Source of the DNA: JACOTV01 sp964445135
GTDB lineage: Bacteria > Patescibacteriota > Microgenomatia > UBA1406 > GWC2-37-13
Direction of reading: 5' to 3'
Assembly (NCBI GenBank): GCA_964445135.1
Contig: CAYUJW010000008.1
Span: 1-30,601, forward strand
Length of the DNA stretch: 30,601 nucleotides
Shown: positions 22,654 through 29,814 of the stretch, piece after piece
Layout of the letters: every line of letters starts with the position of its first letter
How positions within the stretch are numbered: the first letter of the stretch is position 1
Program-made: the position numbers and the translations under genes
Notes under the pieces: generated by a model
Told to the model about the DNA's origin: nothing
The model's input: only the letters and a program-made list of their open reading frames with translations
Database searches by the model: none

Positions 22654-24129
22654 TTATTTGAAATCTTTGCCAAGCGTCACAATTACATCTGATGTGTCAT
22701 CCTCATCAAGCGTCGTGATCGTGATCTTTGTATTATCGTCTACCGCGTCCTTCATTGCTGCTTTGATCTCGTCTGCCGCTTGAGCAAATTCTTCTTTCAC
22801 CTCAATTTCAGTCACATCAAAATCAAATGTCGAAGCGTTACCGGTTAAGATTTCTTCATATCCTGCGTCGAGCAATACCGTTTTTGCATCAGCCGCCAAA
22901 CCAGGAGTTCCTGAACCGTTTAATATCTTGATCTTGACCTCTTCTTTCTTAAAAGCAGGAGTAGGCGTGGCCGTTGGTTGTGGGGTAACTGCAATTGTTG
23001 GTGTTGGGGTTGGTTGACTCAATGAAGGTAGGCTCAGTGAGGCGCCAGATAGCACGCCAGATCTCATCAGCCCAAATACTGCGCCACCTGTTATCAGGAA
23101 CGCAACGAGAAAGAGCAGAAGTGACTTTGGAAGCGCTGGTAGCTTGCGTGATGATGATTGTCCGTAGGGAACGCTTGCCGATTGCTTATATGCGACTGAC
23201 CCTTTTTTGAGCAATTGAAACTCTTTGTTTTCTGAGCAAAACAAAAATGCTCCAAAACAAACGTCAAAGGAAAGAATGGGAAATGGCTTTTCTGGCGCAA
23301 CAACGAGCATTTTGACATACTCCTCGTAAAACGTTGGAATAATTCTTTTTAAAGGATTTGTCCATGCGCCAATATCTTTCGTGAATAAGTCTTGTCGTAC
23401 GCCTTCTGATGCTTCACCAGATAGAATAACACGATTAAGCTTTATCCCTTGACCAGCTAGGTCTTCGACATATGATTTGAGTGCCTGTTCAACCTTCACT
23501 TCATCGCCAATGCTTTTTGACCACTTATCGCTTGATATGAGTCCGCTGGAATCATACAAATATCCTTCAACTCGATCTTTGTGATATGAAGCGTAGAGCA
23601 CCGTCTCTAATTTGCCGCTACGTAGGGTTTTGTCAAACAGTTTAAAGATCGCAAGTGTCTCGGGAATGATGGAAACAAGCTTGTACCCCAAGAGACTCAA
23701 GGTCTCTGAGAAACCATCAACTGACGATTTGCTCATTGCGTAAAACGACACTTTATTGATCGTATCAGTTGGTCGCATGATATAGCTTGAGTAGGCGGAC
23801 TCCATATCAATTCCCAAAGAAGCGCGCGCTTTATCCATGATAAAGGCGGCAACTGCCGTTGGAGCAATGTCAGTTGGTACATCAGCTCGGAGAAATTCGA
23901 AGCTATTTTGTGGAAGGATAAGATATACTTCTCGGTCCTGAGTATCGGCGATATTTGAAACCGCCTCTTTGATAGCTGAAGCAAGTATGTCTATGTTTTG
24001 GGCCTGGCCCTTTTCCAAAAGTGGCGTTTCATGCTTCTTTTCGTAAAAATCCACTTCGTATTGTCCAAGGAGTGTCTTTTTTAAGGAAAAAAGTTTGATT
24101 TCTCGTTCTGTGAGTTTTATATACAACAT
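22654..24129 (-). CDS. PilM-like actin-fold protein fused to a membrane anchor and LytR_C domain
   Basis: The product is 491 residues. Residues 1-310 have the layout of PilM/FtsA-type actin-fold proteins of type IV pilus systems: MLYIKLTEREIKLFSL, an EVYLILPQNSFEFLRADVP block and a LLGYKLVSIIPETLAIFKLF block, though glycine-rich ATP motifs are weak. One transmembrane helix (about 336-354) and a Pro/Thr linker (about 368-393) lead to an extracytoplasmic LytR_C domain (397-488) beginning VKIKILNGSGTPGLA. The N-terminal half would be cytoplasmic and the C-terminal domain outside. This joins a pilus-assembly-type module to a domain usually found after LytR-CpsA-Psr wall ligases. No other pilus gene is in the window. 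A strong promoter at 24138-24167 gives a leaderless mRNA. ATP binding is uncertain. Confidence 0.82.
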   Translation of the reverse strand: MLYIKLTEREIKLFSLKKTLLGQYEVDFYEKKHETPLLEKGQAQNIDILASAIKEAVSNIADTQDREVYLILPQNSFEFLRADVPTDIAPTAVAAFIMDKARASLGIDMESAYSSYIMRPTDTINKVSFYAMSKSSVDGFSETLSLLGYKLVSIIPETLAIFKLFDKTLRSGKLETVLYASYHKDRVEGYLYDSSGLISSDKWSKSIGDEVKVEQALKSYVEDLAGQGIKLNRVILSGEASEGVRQDLFTKDIGAWTNPLKRIIPTFYEEYVKMLVVAPEKPFPILSFDVCFGAFLFCSENKEFQLLKKGSVAYKQSASVPYGQSSSRKLPALPKSLLLFLVAFLITGGAVFGLMRSGVLSGASLSLPSLSQPTPTPTIAVTPQPTATPTPAFKKEEVKIKILNGSGTPGLAADAKTVLLDAGYEEILTGNASTFDFDVTEIEVKEEFAQAADEIKAAMKDAVDDNTKITITTLDEDDTSDVIVTLGKDFK

Positions 24130-24137
24130 ACGTATTC

Positions 24138-24167
24138 ATTATAGTGGCAATAAAAAATGAATGGCAA
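24138..24167 (-). promoter_or_regulatory. Promoter of the PilM-like/LytR_C gene (leaderless)
   Basis: On the minus strand TTGCCA (24162-24167, five of six matches) and a perfect TATAAT (24138-24143) are 18 bp apart. Eight bases separate the -10 from the ATG at 24129. It diverges from the dnaG promoter region. Confidence 0.75.
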
Positions 24168-24202
24168 GAGCAAATTGCATAAGGGGGGCTCGCAATTTGA
24201 GG

Positions 24203-24208
24203 TACAAT
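24203..24208 (+). promoter_or_regulatory. -10 element upstream of dnaG-rpoD
   Basis: TACAAT on the plus strand lies 43 nt before the dnaG ATG. The best -35-like hexamer, TTGCAT, is 22 bp away, too far for a standard promoter, and the properly spaced position is weak. A TATATA at about 24231-24236 is an alternative nearer the start. Confidence 0.35.
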
Positions 24209-24251
24209 AGGGAAGTTGAAGCTCCCGCCTTATATATACATCTGATTGCAT

Positions 24252-26030
24252 ATGGACGAAATTGAGGAAGTAAAGAAAAGAATTAACATCGTAGATTTCA
24301 TCGGCACCTATGTGCAGCTGAAAAAAGCTGGGCGGAATTTTCGTGCAAACTGTCCCTTTCATCAAGAACATTCCCCGTCATTTATAGTGTCTGCCGATCG
24401 ACAAATCTGGCATTGTTTTGGCTCGTGTCATGAGGGGGGAGATGTGATTGCGTTTCTTATGAAGTGGGAGAATTTGACCTTTGCTGAGGCGCTACGTGAG
24501 TTGGCCAAACAAACGGGCGTAGTCCTCAAACAACAAACACTTGGGGATGATGAATCCAAAAAGCGCGAACGTTTGTATGGAGCAAACTTGCTTGCAGCCA
24601 AATATTATCATTACGTACTCATGCAGACTCCCCCGGGGCGGCGTGCAAAAGAATATTTACTGACGACACGCGCCGTGCATGAAAAGATTGCGCAGACCTA
24701 TCAGATTGGATATGCGCCAGACTCATGGGATTCTCTCAAAACATATTTGATCAAAAAAGGATATAGCGAATTTGAGCTTGAAGCAGCAGGACTTGTGTCG
24801 CGGGCCAAATCGGGGCGCACATTTGATCGCTTTCGTGCACGTCTTATCTTTCCCATCTCCGATACGCGAGGCAATATTATTGGTTTTTCCGGACGAATTT
24901 TAGATGGACACAATGAGGCGGGTGAGACAGCCAAATACGTCAACACTCAAGAAACTTCAATTTATCATAAACGCGAGAGTCTGTTTGGTATTTATCAGGC
25001 CAAAGATCATATGAAAAAACTTGGCTTTGCCCTGTTGGTTGAAGGTGAGTTTGACGCAATATTGCCCTATCAACACGATGTTGGGAATGTGGTGGCCGTA
25101 AAGGGTTCGGCAATCACCCGTGACCAGTTACAACTTATTAAGCGATATTGTCCAAAAATCGTGTTTGCGATGGATGCTGATTCATCGGGAATTGATGCGA
25201 TAAAACGTGGATTAGTTGAGGCAGAGGCGTTGGAGATGGAGATGGCCGTTGTGCAATTGGTTGGGGCAAAAGACCCAGATGAAGCTGTGCGCGCTGATGC
25301 GATCGCCTTTAAAAAAGCGGTGACTCACCCACTTCCCGTCTACGACTTTTTGTTTGAGCAATTACTCGCAGAACACGCAACTGACGGCGCATATGGAAAG
25401 AAATATGTCATCGATGGCATTGTTGAGCATTTAATAAATATCAAAAACCCCATCATTCAGTCGCATTACATAAAGCTTTTTGCCAAGCAACTTGAAGTGG
25501 ATGAGGAGAGTGTGAAAAAAGCCATGAAGATACGATGGGGAAAAATAATGAAGCGTAAATTTGGATTGCCAACTAAATCTCAACCCAAACAGTTTACCCG
25601 TGAACAAACGGTTCAGCGATATGTGTTAAGCATGCTTATTCAAAAACAGCTTGATGAGCAAAGCATCAGCGTGGTAAAAGAACAAATTAGAAGTGAGTAT
25701 TTTGCAGAAGGTGCATATCGAAAGCTTTATGAGCTGGTCAAAGAACACATGCTTAAATCAGCACACACTGATATCACAGCGACCTTGCCTGCCGAATTGA
25801 TGGACCTATATAACGAGCTATATTTGTTGGGAAGTTATGATGAAGAAGGAGTTTTGGAAGAGCATAAAATACGCATGATATATGAGCTAAAACTCCTGGC
25901 TCTGAAGCAAGCTGTGATGGCATCAAGTAAGCAGATTCTGGAAAAAACCGATGAAGATGGTGACCATGAATTGTATCAGGATTTAAAAAAACAGCTCGCT
26001 GAGGTGGAAAAAACCATGAGTTCGTTATAA
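24252..26030 (+). CDS. dnaG: DNA primase
   Basis: Makes the RNA primers for chromosomal replication. The product is 592 residues from the ATG at 24252; a TTG two codons earlier is possible. The N-terminal CHC2 zinc domain reads CPFH (Cys34, His37), 17 residues, then CFGSC (Cys55, Cys59), i.e. CX3C instead of the usual CX2C. The central catalytic core includes IGFSGRILDG and the Toprim fold with VEGEFDAI (normally VEGYMD) and the metal-binding FAMDADSSGIDA. A C-terminal helical region that would meet DnaB helicase follows. It lies 12 bp before rpoD, the classic macromolecular-synthesis order without rpsU. Confidence 0.96.
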   Translation: MDEIEEVKKRINIVDFIGTYVQLKKAGRNFRANCPFHQEHSPSFIVSADRQIWHCFGSCHEGGDVIAFLMKWENLTFAEALRELAKQTGVVLKQQTLGDDESKKRERLYGANLLAAKYYHYVLMQTPPGRRAKEYLLTTRAVHEKIAQTYQIGYAPDSWDSLKTYLIKKGYSEFELEAAGLVSRAKSGRTFDRFRARLIFPISDTRGNIIGFSGRILDGHNEAGETAKYVNTQETSIYHKRESLFGIYQAKDHMKKLGFALLVEGEFDAILPYQHDVGNVVAVKGSAITRDQLQLIKRYCPKIVFAMDADSSGIDAIKRGLVEAEALEMEMAVVQLVGAKDPDEAVRADAIAFKKAVTHPLPVYDFLFEQLLAEHATDGAYGKKYVIDGIVEHLINIKNPIIQSHYIKLFAKQLEVDEESVKKAMKIRWGKIMKRKFGLPTKSQPKQFTREQTVQRYVLSMLIQKQLDEQSISVVKEQIRSEYFAEGAYRKLYELVKEHMLKSAHTDITATLPAELMDLYNELYLLGSYDEEGVLEEHKIRMIYELKLLALKQAVMASSKQILEKTDEDGDHELYQDLKKQLAEVEKTMSSL

Positions 26031-26042
26031 AATGTACAAGCT

Positions 26043-27134
26043 ATGACTAGACAAAAACTCACACGATCCTACAAAGACCTCATTAAACAAGGTGAAGATG
26101 ATGGATTTTTGGTTCAAGACGACATCCTGCTCGTATATCCCGAACCAGAACATCACGTTGATGAAATTGATGCATTTTTTCAAGAAGCGCTTGAAAAGGG
26201 TATTGATATTTTCGAGACCGTCTCAACACGAGATGAGGAGGATGCACGAAAATCGGCAGAAGAAATAGAGCGAGAAATTGAGTTTCTCATCACTTCCCGT
26301 CACGGTGAGTCTCTCGATCCAATTAAGAAATACTTAAAAGAGATCGGTAAAACGCCATTGCTCAAATTTGATGAAGAAGTGGCGCTTGCCAAGCGATACG
26401 AAAACGATGATGCAGAGGCCAAAGAAATGCTCATTAAAGCAAACCTCCGATTGGTCGTTTCTATTGCCAAAAAATACTTGGGAAGACGATTGTCATTTCT
26501 GGATCTGATTCAAGAAGGAAACAAGGGTTTGATTCGTGGAGTTGAAAAATATGATTGGCGACGAGGATTTAAATTCTCAACATATGCCACGTGGTGGATT
26601 CGTCAGGCAATCACTCGTGCAATTGCCGATCAGTCGCGAACTATCCGCATTCCGGTCCACATGGTTGATCAAATCAACAGATACTACAAGACTCAGCGAA
26701 AACTCACTCAAAAGCTCGGCCGCGAACCAAAAACGAAAGAAGTTGCCAAAGAAATGCAGTTGACTGTCGAAGAGGTTGAAAACTTAATGCGTATTTCTCA
26801 GCAGCCAAAGTCACTCTCTACTCCAATTGGAGATGACAAAGAGACTACTCTTGAGCAATTTATTGCAGATAAAAATCAGCCTTCATTGTATGACAAGGTT
26901 TCAAAAGAGTTGCTCAAGGACGCGCTTTCCAAGGTTCTTGACACTCTGTCTCCACGTGAGCGCAAAGTGCTTATGCTTCGATTCGGACTTGAAGATTCAA
27001 AACCAAAAACACTCGAAGAGGTGGGGCGAGAATTCAAAGTAACTCGTGAGCGAATCCGTCAAATTGAAGCGAAAGCTATTCGCAAACTCAAACATCCAAC
27101 GCGAGCGCGAAAACTCAAAGACTTCCTCGACTAA
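26043..27134 (+). CDS. rpoD: Housekeeping RNA polymerase sigma factor (sigma-70, RpoD/SigA)
   Basis: Directs RNA polymerase to -10/-35 promoters. The product is 363 residues, the short SigA form. After an acidic N-terminal segment comes region 1.2 (DPIKKYLKEIGKTPLL), then region 2 with NLRLVVSIAKKYLGRRLSFLD and the -10 recognition and melting block GFKFSTYATWWIRQAITRAI. Region 3 follows, then region 4 with LSPRERKVLMLRFGLED and the -35 helix-turn-helix LEEVGREFKVTRERIRQIEA. These recognition segments match those of SigA proteins, consistent with the TTGACA/TATAAT-type promoters seen in this window. It is cotranscribed with dnaG and has no Shine-Dalgarno. Confidence 0.98.
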   Translation: MTRQKLTRSYKDLIKQGEDDGFLVQDDILLVYPEPEHHVDEIDAFFQEALEKGIDIFETVSTRDEEDARKSAEEIEREIEFLITSRHGESLDPIKKYLKEIGKTPLLKFDEEVALAKRYENDDAEAKEMLIKANLRLVVSIAKKYLGRRLSFLDLIQEGNKGLIRGVEKYDWRRGFKFSTYATWWIRQAITRAIADQSRTIRIPVHMVDQINRYYKTQRKLTQKLGREPKTKEVAKEMQLTVEEVENLMRISQQPKSLSTPIGDDKETTLEQFIADKNQPSLYDKVSKELLKDALSKVLDTLSPRERKVLMLRFGLEDSKPKTLEEVGREFKVTRERIRQIEAKAIRKLKHPTRARKLKDFLD

Positions 27135-27234
27135 CCCCAACTTCCCAAAAGCATTTTTAGTTCTGAGTTTTTAGTCACTCATTCTGTCAATTGGCGATCG
27201 ATTTGGTATGTATTCCACCTTCTCAATGATGTGT

Positions 27235-27251
27235 AAAAAAGGCCTACGCCT
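27235..27251 (-). terminator. Possible intrinsic terminator of the accessory operon
   Basis: On the minus strand AGGC-GTAG-GCCT is followed by six T residues, just after the stop of the 27259-28158 gene. The stem is only 4 bp, so it is a weak candidate. The rest of the 27135-27258 spacer between the convergent rpoD and this gene holds nothing else that I recognise. Confidence 0.45.
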
Positions 27252-27258
27252 AGAACAG

Positions 27259-28158
27259 CTAGTTAGTTTTTGGCACATGGATATAAACCACCCTTAGCTT
27301 ATCTGATTCCTTAAACCCATCCTTCGCCAGCGCCTCGCGAAAAGCCCGCTTCCCATCCTCGAGATTTTTTGTATAAATTTCTACAGTTATTTGCTCACCA
27401 TTATCAATCGCCAATTGCTCATGCGAACAAAGCATCTCAATAAAATGATACTCAGAAGTTTTTAAAGCATAGAGCGGGCGCTCAGAATTGAAATTATATG
27501 CTAAATACTTAACAGGACATTTACTTTCAAATGTTTGTGTTTTGTTATTCTGCCATTTATTTGCAATTCGAATAATATGATCCTCAAGCATTGCGTCGAT
27601 ATACGTTGCACTCTGCATATGAAGCGGGTCTTGCACTACTCTAAATTCCGCCCTATACTTTGCTGGTCCTAGAAGAGTATTCCAAGTATTAAACTTTTTA
27701 CTACTTATTTCAATGAAGTGGTCGTTTTCCGCCAAAACTTTACTCAAGAACACTATTGCCAACCTACTTTCTTTAGTCGAATTTACTTGACTTCCTAGAA
27801 ATTCACTTTTAGGAATTTCGCGGATCGCATTCGCAAATTGACTGTGGTTTTGAAGATAGGTATCCAAGTATTCTATTGTCATATACTGCTTTATTATTTC
27901 TTCTCCATTAATTCTGATGATGCGTATGCCTGGTAGGCTTGACGCTATTGAATAACTTTTTTCGAAAGCTGAAACGCTCTTCATGCTTTCAACTTTAAAT
28001 CCAGAATTTAAATATATCGGTGACGTATTTTGAATAGTCTTTGGAATACGAATAAGTGAGGATACTTCGTTTTGAGAAATGCCATACTGGATATACTGCA
28101 CAAGCAGCAAAAGTGCTACGCAAAAACAAAGTATGTATATATTTGAAATTTTTCTCAT
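27259..28158 (-). CDS. Anchored extracytoplasmic protein, unknown function
   Basis: The product is 299 residues. A signal anchor (about 7-24, YILCFCVALLLLVQYIQYG) is followed by a polar, mixed alpha/beta region of about 270 residues rich in Asn, Lys and Ile, with no motif that I recognise. Two cysteines (in ESKCPVKY and EMLCSHEQ) could form a disulfide outside the membrane. It ends LRVVYIHVPKTN. The DNA for that end recurs, with four transitions, in the decayed region at about 28613-28639. It follows the CHAP gene by 15 bp and closes the accessory cluster. Codon use is AT-richer than in the core genes, suggesting recent acquisition. Confidence 0.72.
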   Translation of the reverse strand: MRKISNIYILCFCVALLLLVQYIQYGISQNEVSSLIRIPKTIQNTSPIYLNSGFKVESMKSVSAFEKSYSIASSLPGIRIIRINGEEIIKQYMTIEYLDTYLQNHSQFANAIREIPKSEFLGSQVNSTKESRLAIVFLSKVLAENDHFIEISSKKFNTWNTLLGPAKYRAEFRVVQDPLHMQSATYIDAMLEDHIIRIANKWQNNKTQTFESKCPVKYLAYNFNSERPLYALKTSEYHFIEMLCSHEQLAIDNGEQITVEIYTKNLEDGKRAFREALAKDGFKESDKLRVVYIHVPKTN

Positions 28159-28173
28159 TTACTTTATTGCTAT

Positions 28174-28602
28174 TTATTTTCTTTTTAGCCAATGGTTGAA
28201 TGGGTCGTTCCCGGCAATTGTAATTCTACCATTTTGATCTACTGCGTAAGTCTTGATTGTTTTAATCGTATTTAAATTTCCTTGAGTAATAGTTATCTCT
28301 CTTGTCTGTGTGTTTATTTCGGTAATGATACCAATATGCATTCTGTCCCAAACGGCTAAGTCCCCCACACTTGGCGCGACTGAGGATATTCCTGATGTAT
28401 ATACGTTGAATTTATTGGCCGCAGTATATCCACTCCATAAATTCGCATTTCCCATGCGCCCAGTATATGGCCTACTAGTTAACGCGTAGGAGTGGACTAC
28501 AAATGCAACACATTCAATATAATCTTGAGGATATATGGTAGGATTCCAACTGTTTGCTTTTGTGTAAATAATCCGATCAAAAGAGCTTAATCGCAAACAC
28601 AA
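28174..28602 (-). CDS. CHAP-domain peptidoglycan hydrolase, probably 5'-truncated
   Basis: CHAP proteins are Cys/His amidases or endopeptidases that cut peptidoglycan. The frame gives about 142 residues from a TTG at 28602, preceded by a stop at 28612-28614. The catalytic cysteine is in YIECVAFVVHSYAL, the NlpC/P60-type core continues with ANLWSGYTAANKF and PSVGDLAVW, and the catalytic histidine is in RMHIGIITEI, followed by REITITQGN. There is no ATG before the cysteine and no signal peptide, although such enzymes act outside the cell. I infer that the original 5' end was lost when the AHH-like fragment (28577-28774) was placed upstream; the frames overlap by 26 bp. It may therefore be a pseudogene or be translated from a non-ATG start. 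Confidence 0.75.
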   Translation of the reverse strand: MCLRLSSFDRIIYTKANSWNPTIYPQDYIECVAFVVHSYALTSRPYTGRMGNANLWSGYTAANKFNVYTSGISSVAPSVGDLAVWDRMHIGIITEINTQTREITITQGNLNTIKTIKTYAVDQNGRITIAGNDPFNHWLKRK

Positions 28603-28774
28603 CAGTGCTGATTATTTTGGCGCGTGGATATAGGCCACCCTCTTCCCACCATGTAAGATATCTTGGATCGTGAATAATTATTCCCGCTCTAAGGAATCTA
28701 GATTCATGATTTTGCACCAACACGTGGTGAGCGTGGTGAGCGACCTCATTTGCTGCATTTCGACCACTCTTCCT
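28577..28774 (-). pseudogene. Decayed fragment resembling an AHH/HNH toxin nuclease tip
   Basis: This is a 65-codon open frame without any start codon, beginning right after a TAA (28775-28777). It reads ANEVAHHAHHVLVQNH, then FLRAGIIIHDPRYLTWWEE. The paired histidines followed about 20 residues later by a GI-x-IHDPR-x-x-x-WWE phrase recall the AHH branch of HNH nucleases found at the C-terminus of Rhs and other polymorphic toxins. The downstream histidine and Trp/Tyr residues expected for a full domain are missing, and the frame ends in a hydrophobic stretch overlapping the CHAP frame. A separate 20-codon ORF with an ATG (28746-28808, MKFFNNILRVV) lies just upstream in another frame and may be the original start, split by a frameshift. 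Assignment is by motif memory only. Confidence 0.45.
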
Positions 28775-28808
28775 TTACAACCCTCAAAATGTTATTAAAA
28801 AACTTCAT

Positions 28809-28851
28809 TTATTGACAGCGTTGTCATGAACTACGGTCAACTATGAAGATC
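28809..28851. promoter_or_regulatory. Short spacer with TTGTCATGAA motif
   Basis: The spacer between the stop of the 28852-29814 gene and the small split ORF contains TTGTCATGAA at 28821-28830, the same core as the half-site cluster at 14422-14479. It also has TTGAC/GTCAA arms around it. It may be a regulatory site for downstream genes on the minus strand; no -10 at a clear distance is visible. Confidence 0.3.
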
Positions 28852-29814
28852 TTAATCAAATATATACGTAGCTCCACAAATTCTGTAATCCTGCTCGTTA
28901 TTTTCTAAAGTCTTCTTTGTCGTGGCGCAGAACTCCAGATACGGCACTAAATAGCTGCCATCAGTAACGAAGTATTTACGCTCTACTGAGTCGATGTGTA
29001 ATTCATTAATTGGCATACTAACTAAACCGTTTTCTCCTCCAGGATTTGTTACTGAATAAAGCGAATAATAGCGCCACTTTCCAGTCTTTATTAGCTGAAG
29101 GATTTGATCTTTATTCAACAAGTTTTTTTTCAGCTTATATTGATCTCCAACAACAAACTGATTGGTAATATTTATATTTACTTCACTACAGTTATCTTGA
29201 GAAAATCTAAAAGAAATATTAGACTCTATCGGATTACCAGAGTATTCGTCTGTTTGTTGAACCTTTATGCCATCTATTAGCTCATTTGCTGAATAACTGA
29301 CTATATTAAATTTATTATTGCCACATACACCTAATTCCTGTGCGGCCTTTTTACCCAATGACGTAACCGTAGCCGTTTCGAGTTTGCCAGTGCCATAATC
29401 GAAGTACTTTTCACCTGATGAATTTGAAATTAACATCATTTCATCGTCACTTTGTTTCCAATCATTCACTTCTTTTATGCTTTCTATCAAACTATATACA
29501 CTCTTATATTCTGAATGTACAATATATTTTGTAAAGCTTTTTGAATTCACTACCCCACTATAGATAAACATTTTTCTACTGAGGTTCACAGTGTTTGAAG
29601 CATAATTGCTATATGCCTCATCGAACCCTGTTATATTGAGGCTCTTGTTTATTATTGGCGCTTTTCCTGGAGGAAGTTCAGCCAAAAGCATTGACATTTT
29701 GCTTCCCACATTTATTTTATTACCACTTCTAGCATTGAGGCTACTCATTACCAATATAACAAGCAGGAGGAGAAACGTTACCGTGCCTATTGACCTTAGA
29801 TAAGAGTATTTCAT
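28852..29814 (-). CDS. Anchored extracytoplasmic protein, unknown function
   Basis: The product is 320 residues. A basic start and a transmembrane helix (about 9-27, IGTVTFLLLLVILVMSSL) anchor a large external region rich in Ser, Asn, Tyr and Lys. Cysteines in GVCGNN, DNCSEV, EFCATT and RICGAT probably form two disulfides. I recognise no family. The general plan resembles the protein at 27259-28158 (N-terminal anchor, about 300 residues, external region), and each lies directly downstream of a peptidoglycan hydrolase gene (M23 here, CHAP there). Its ATG overlaps the stop of the M23 gene by 4 bp, so the two are translationally coupled. Confidence 0.75.
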   Translation of the reverse strand: MKYSYLRSIGTVTFLLLLVILVMSSLNARSGNKINVGSKMSMLLAELPPGKAPIINKSLNITGFDEAYSNYASNTVNLSRKMFIYSGVVNSKSFTKYIVHSEYKSVYSLIESIKEVNDWKQSDDEMMLISNSSGEKYFDYGTGKLETATVTSLGKKAAQELGVCGNNKFNIVSYSANELIDGIKVQQTDEYSGNPIESNISFRFSQDNCSEVNINITNQFVVGDQYKLKKNLLNKDQILQLIKTGKWRYYSLYSVTNPGGENGLVSMPINELHIDSVERKYFVTDGSYLVPYLEFCATTKKTLENNEQDYRICGATYIFD

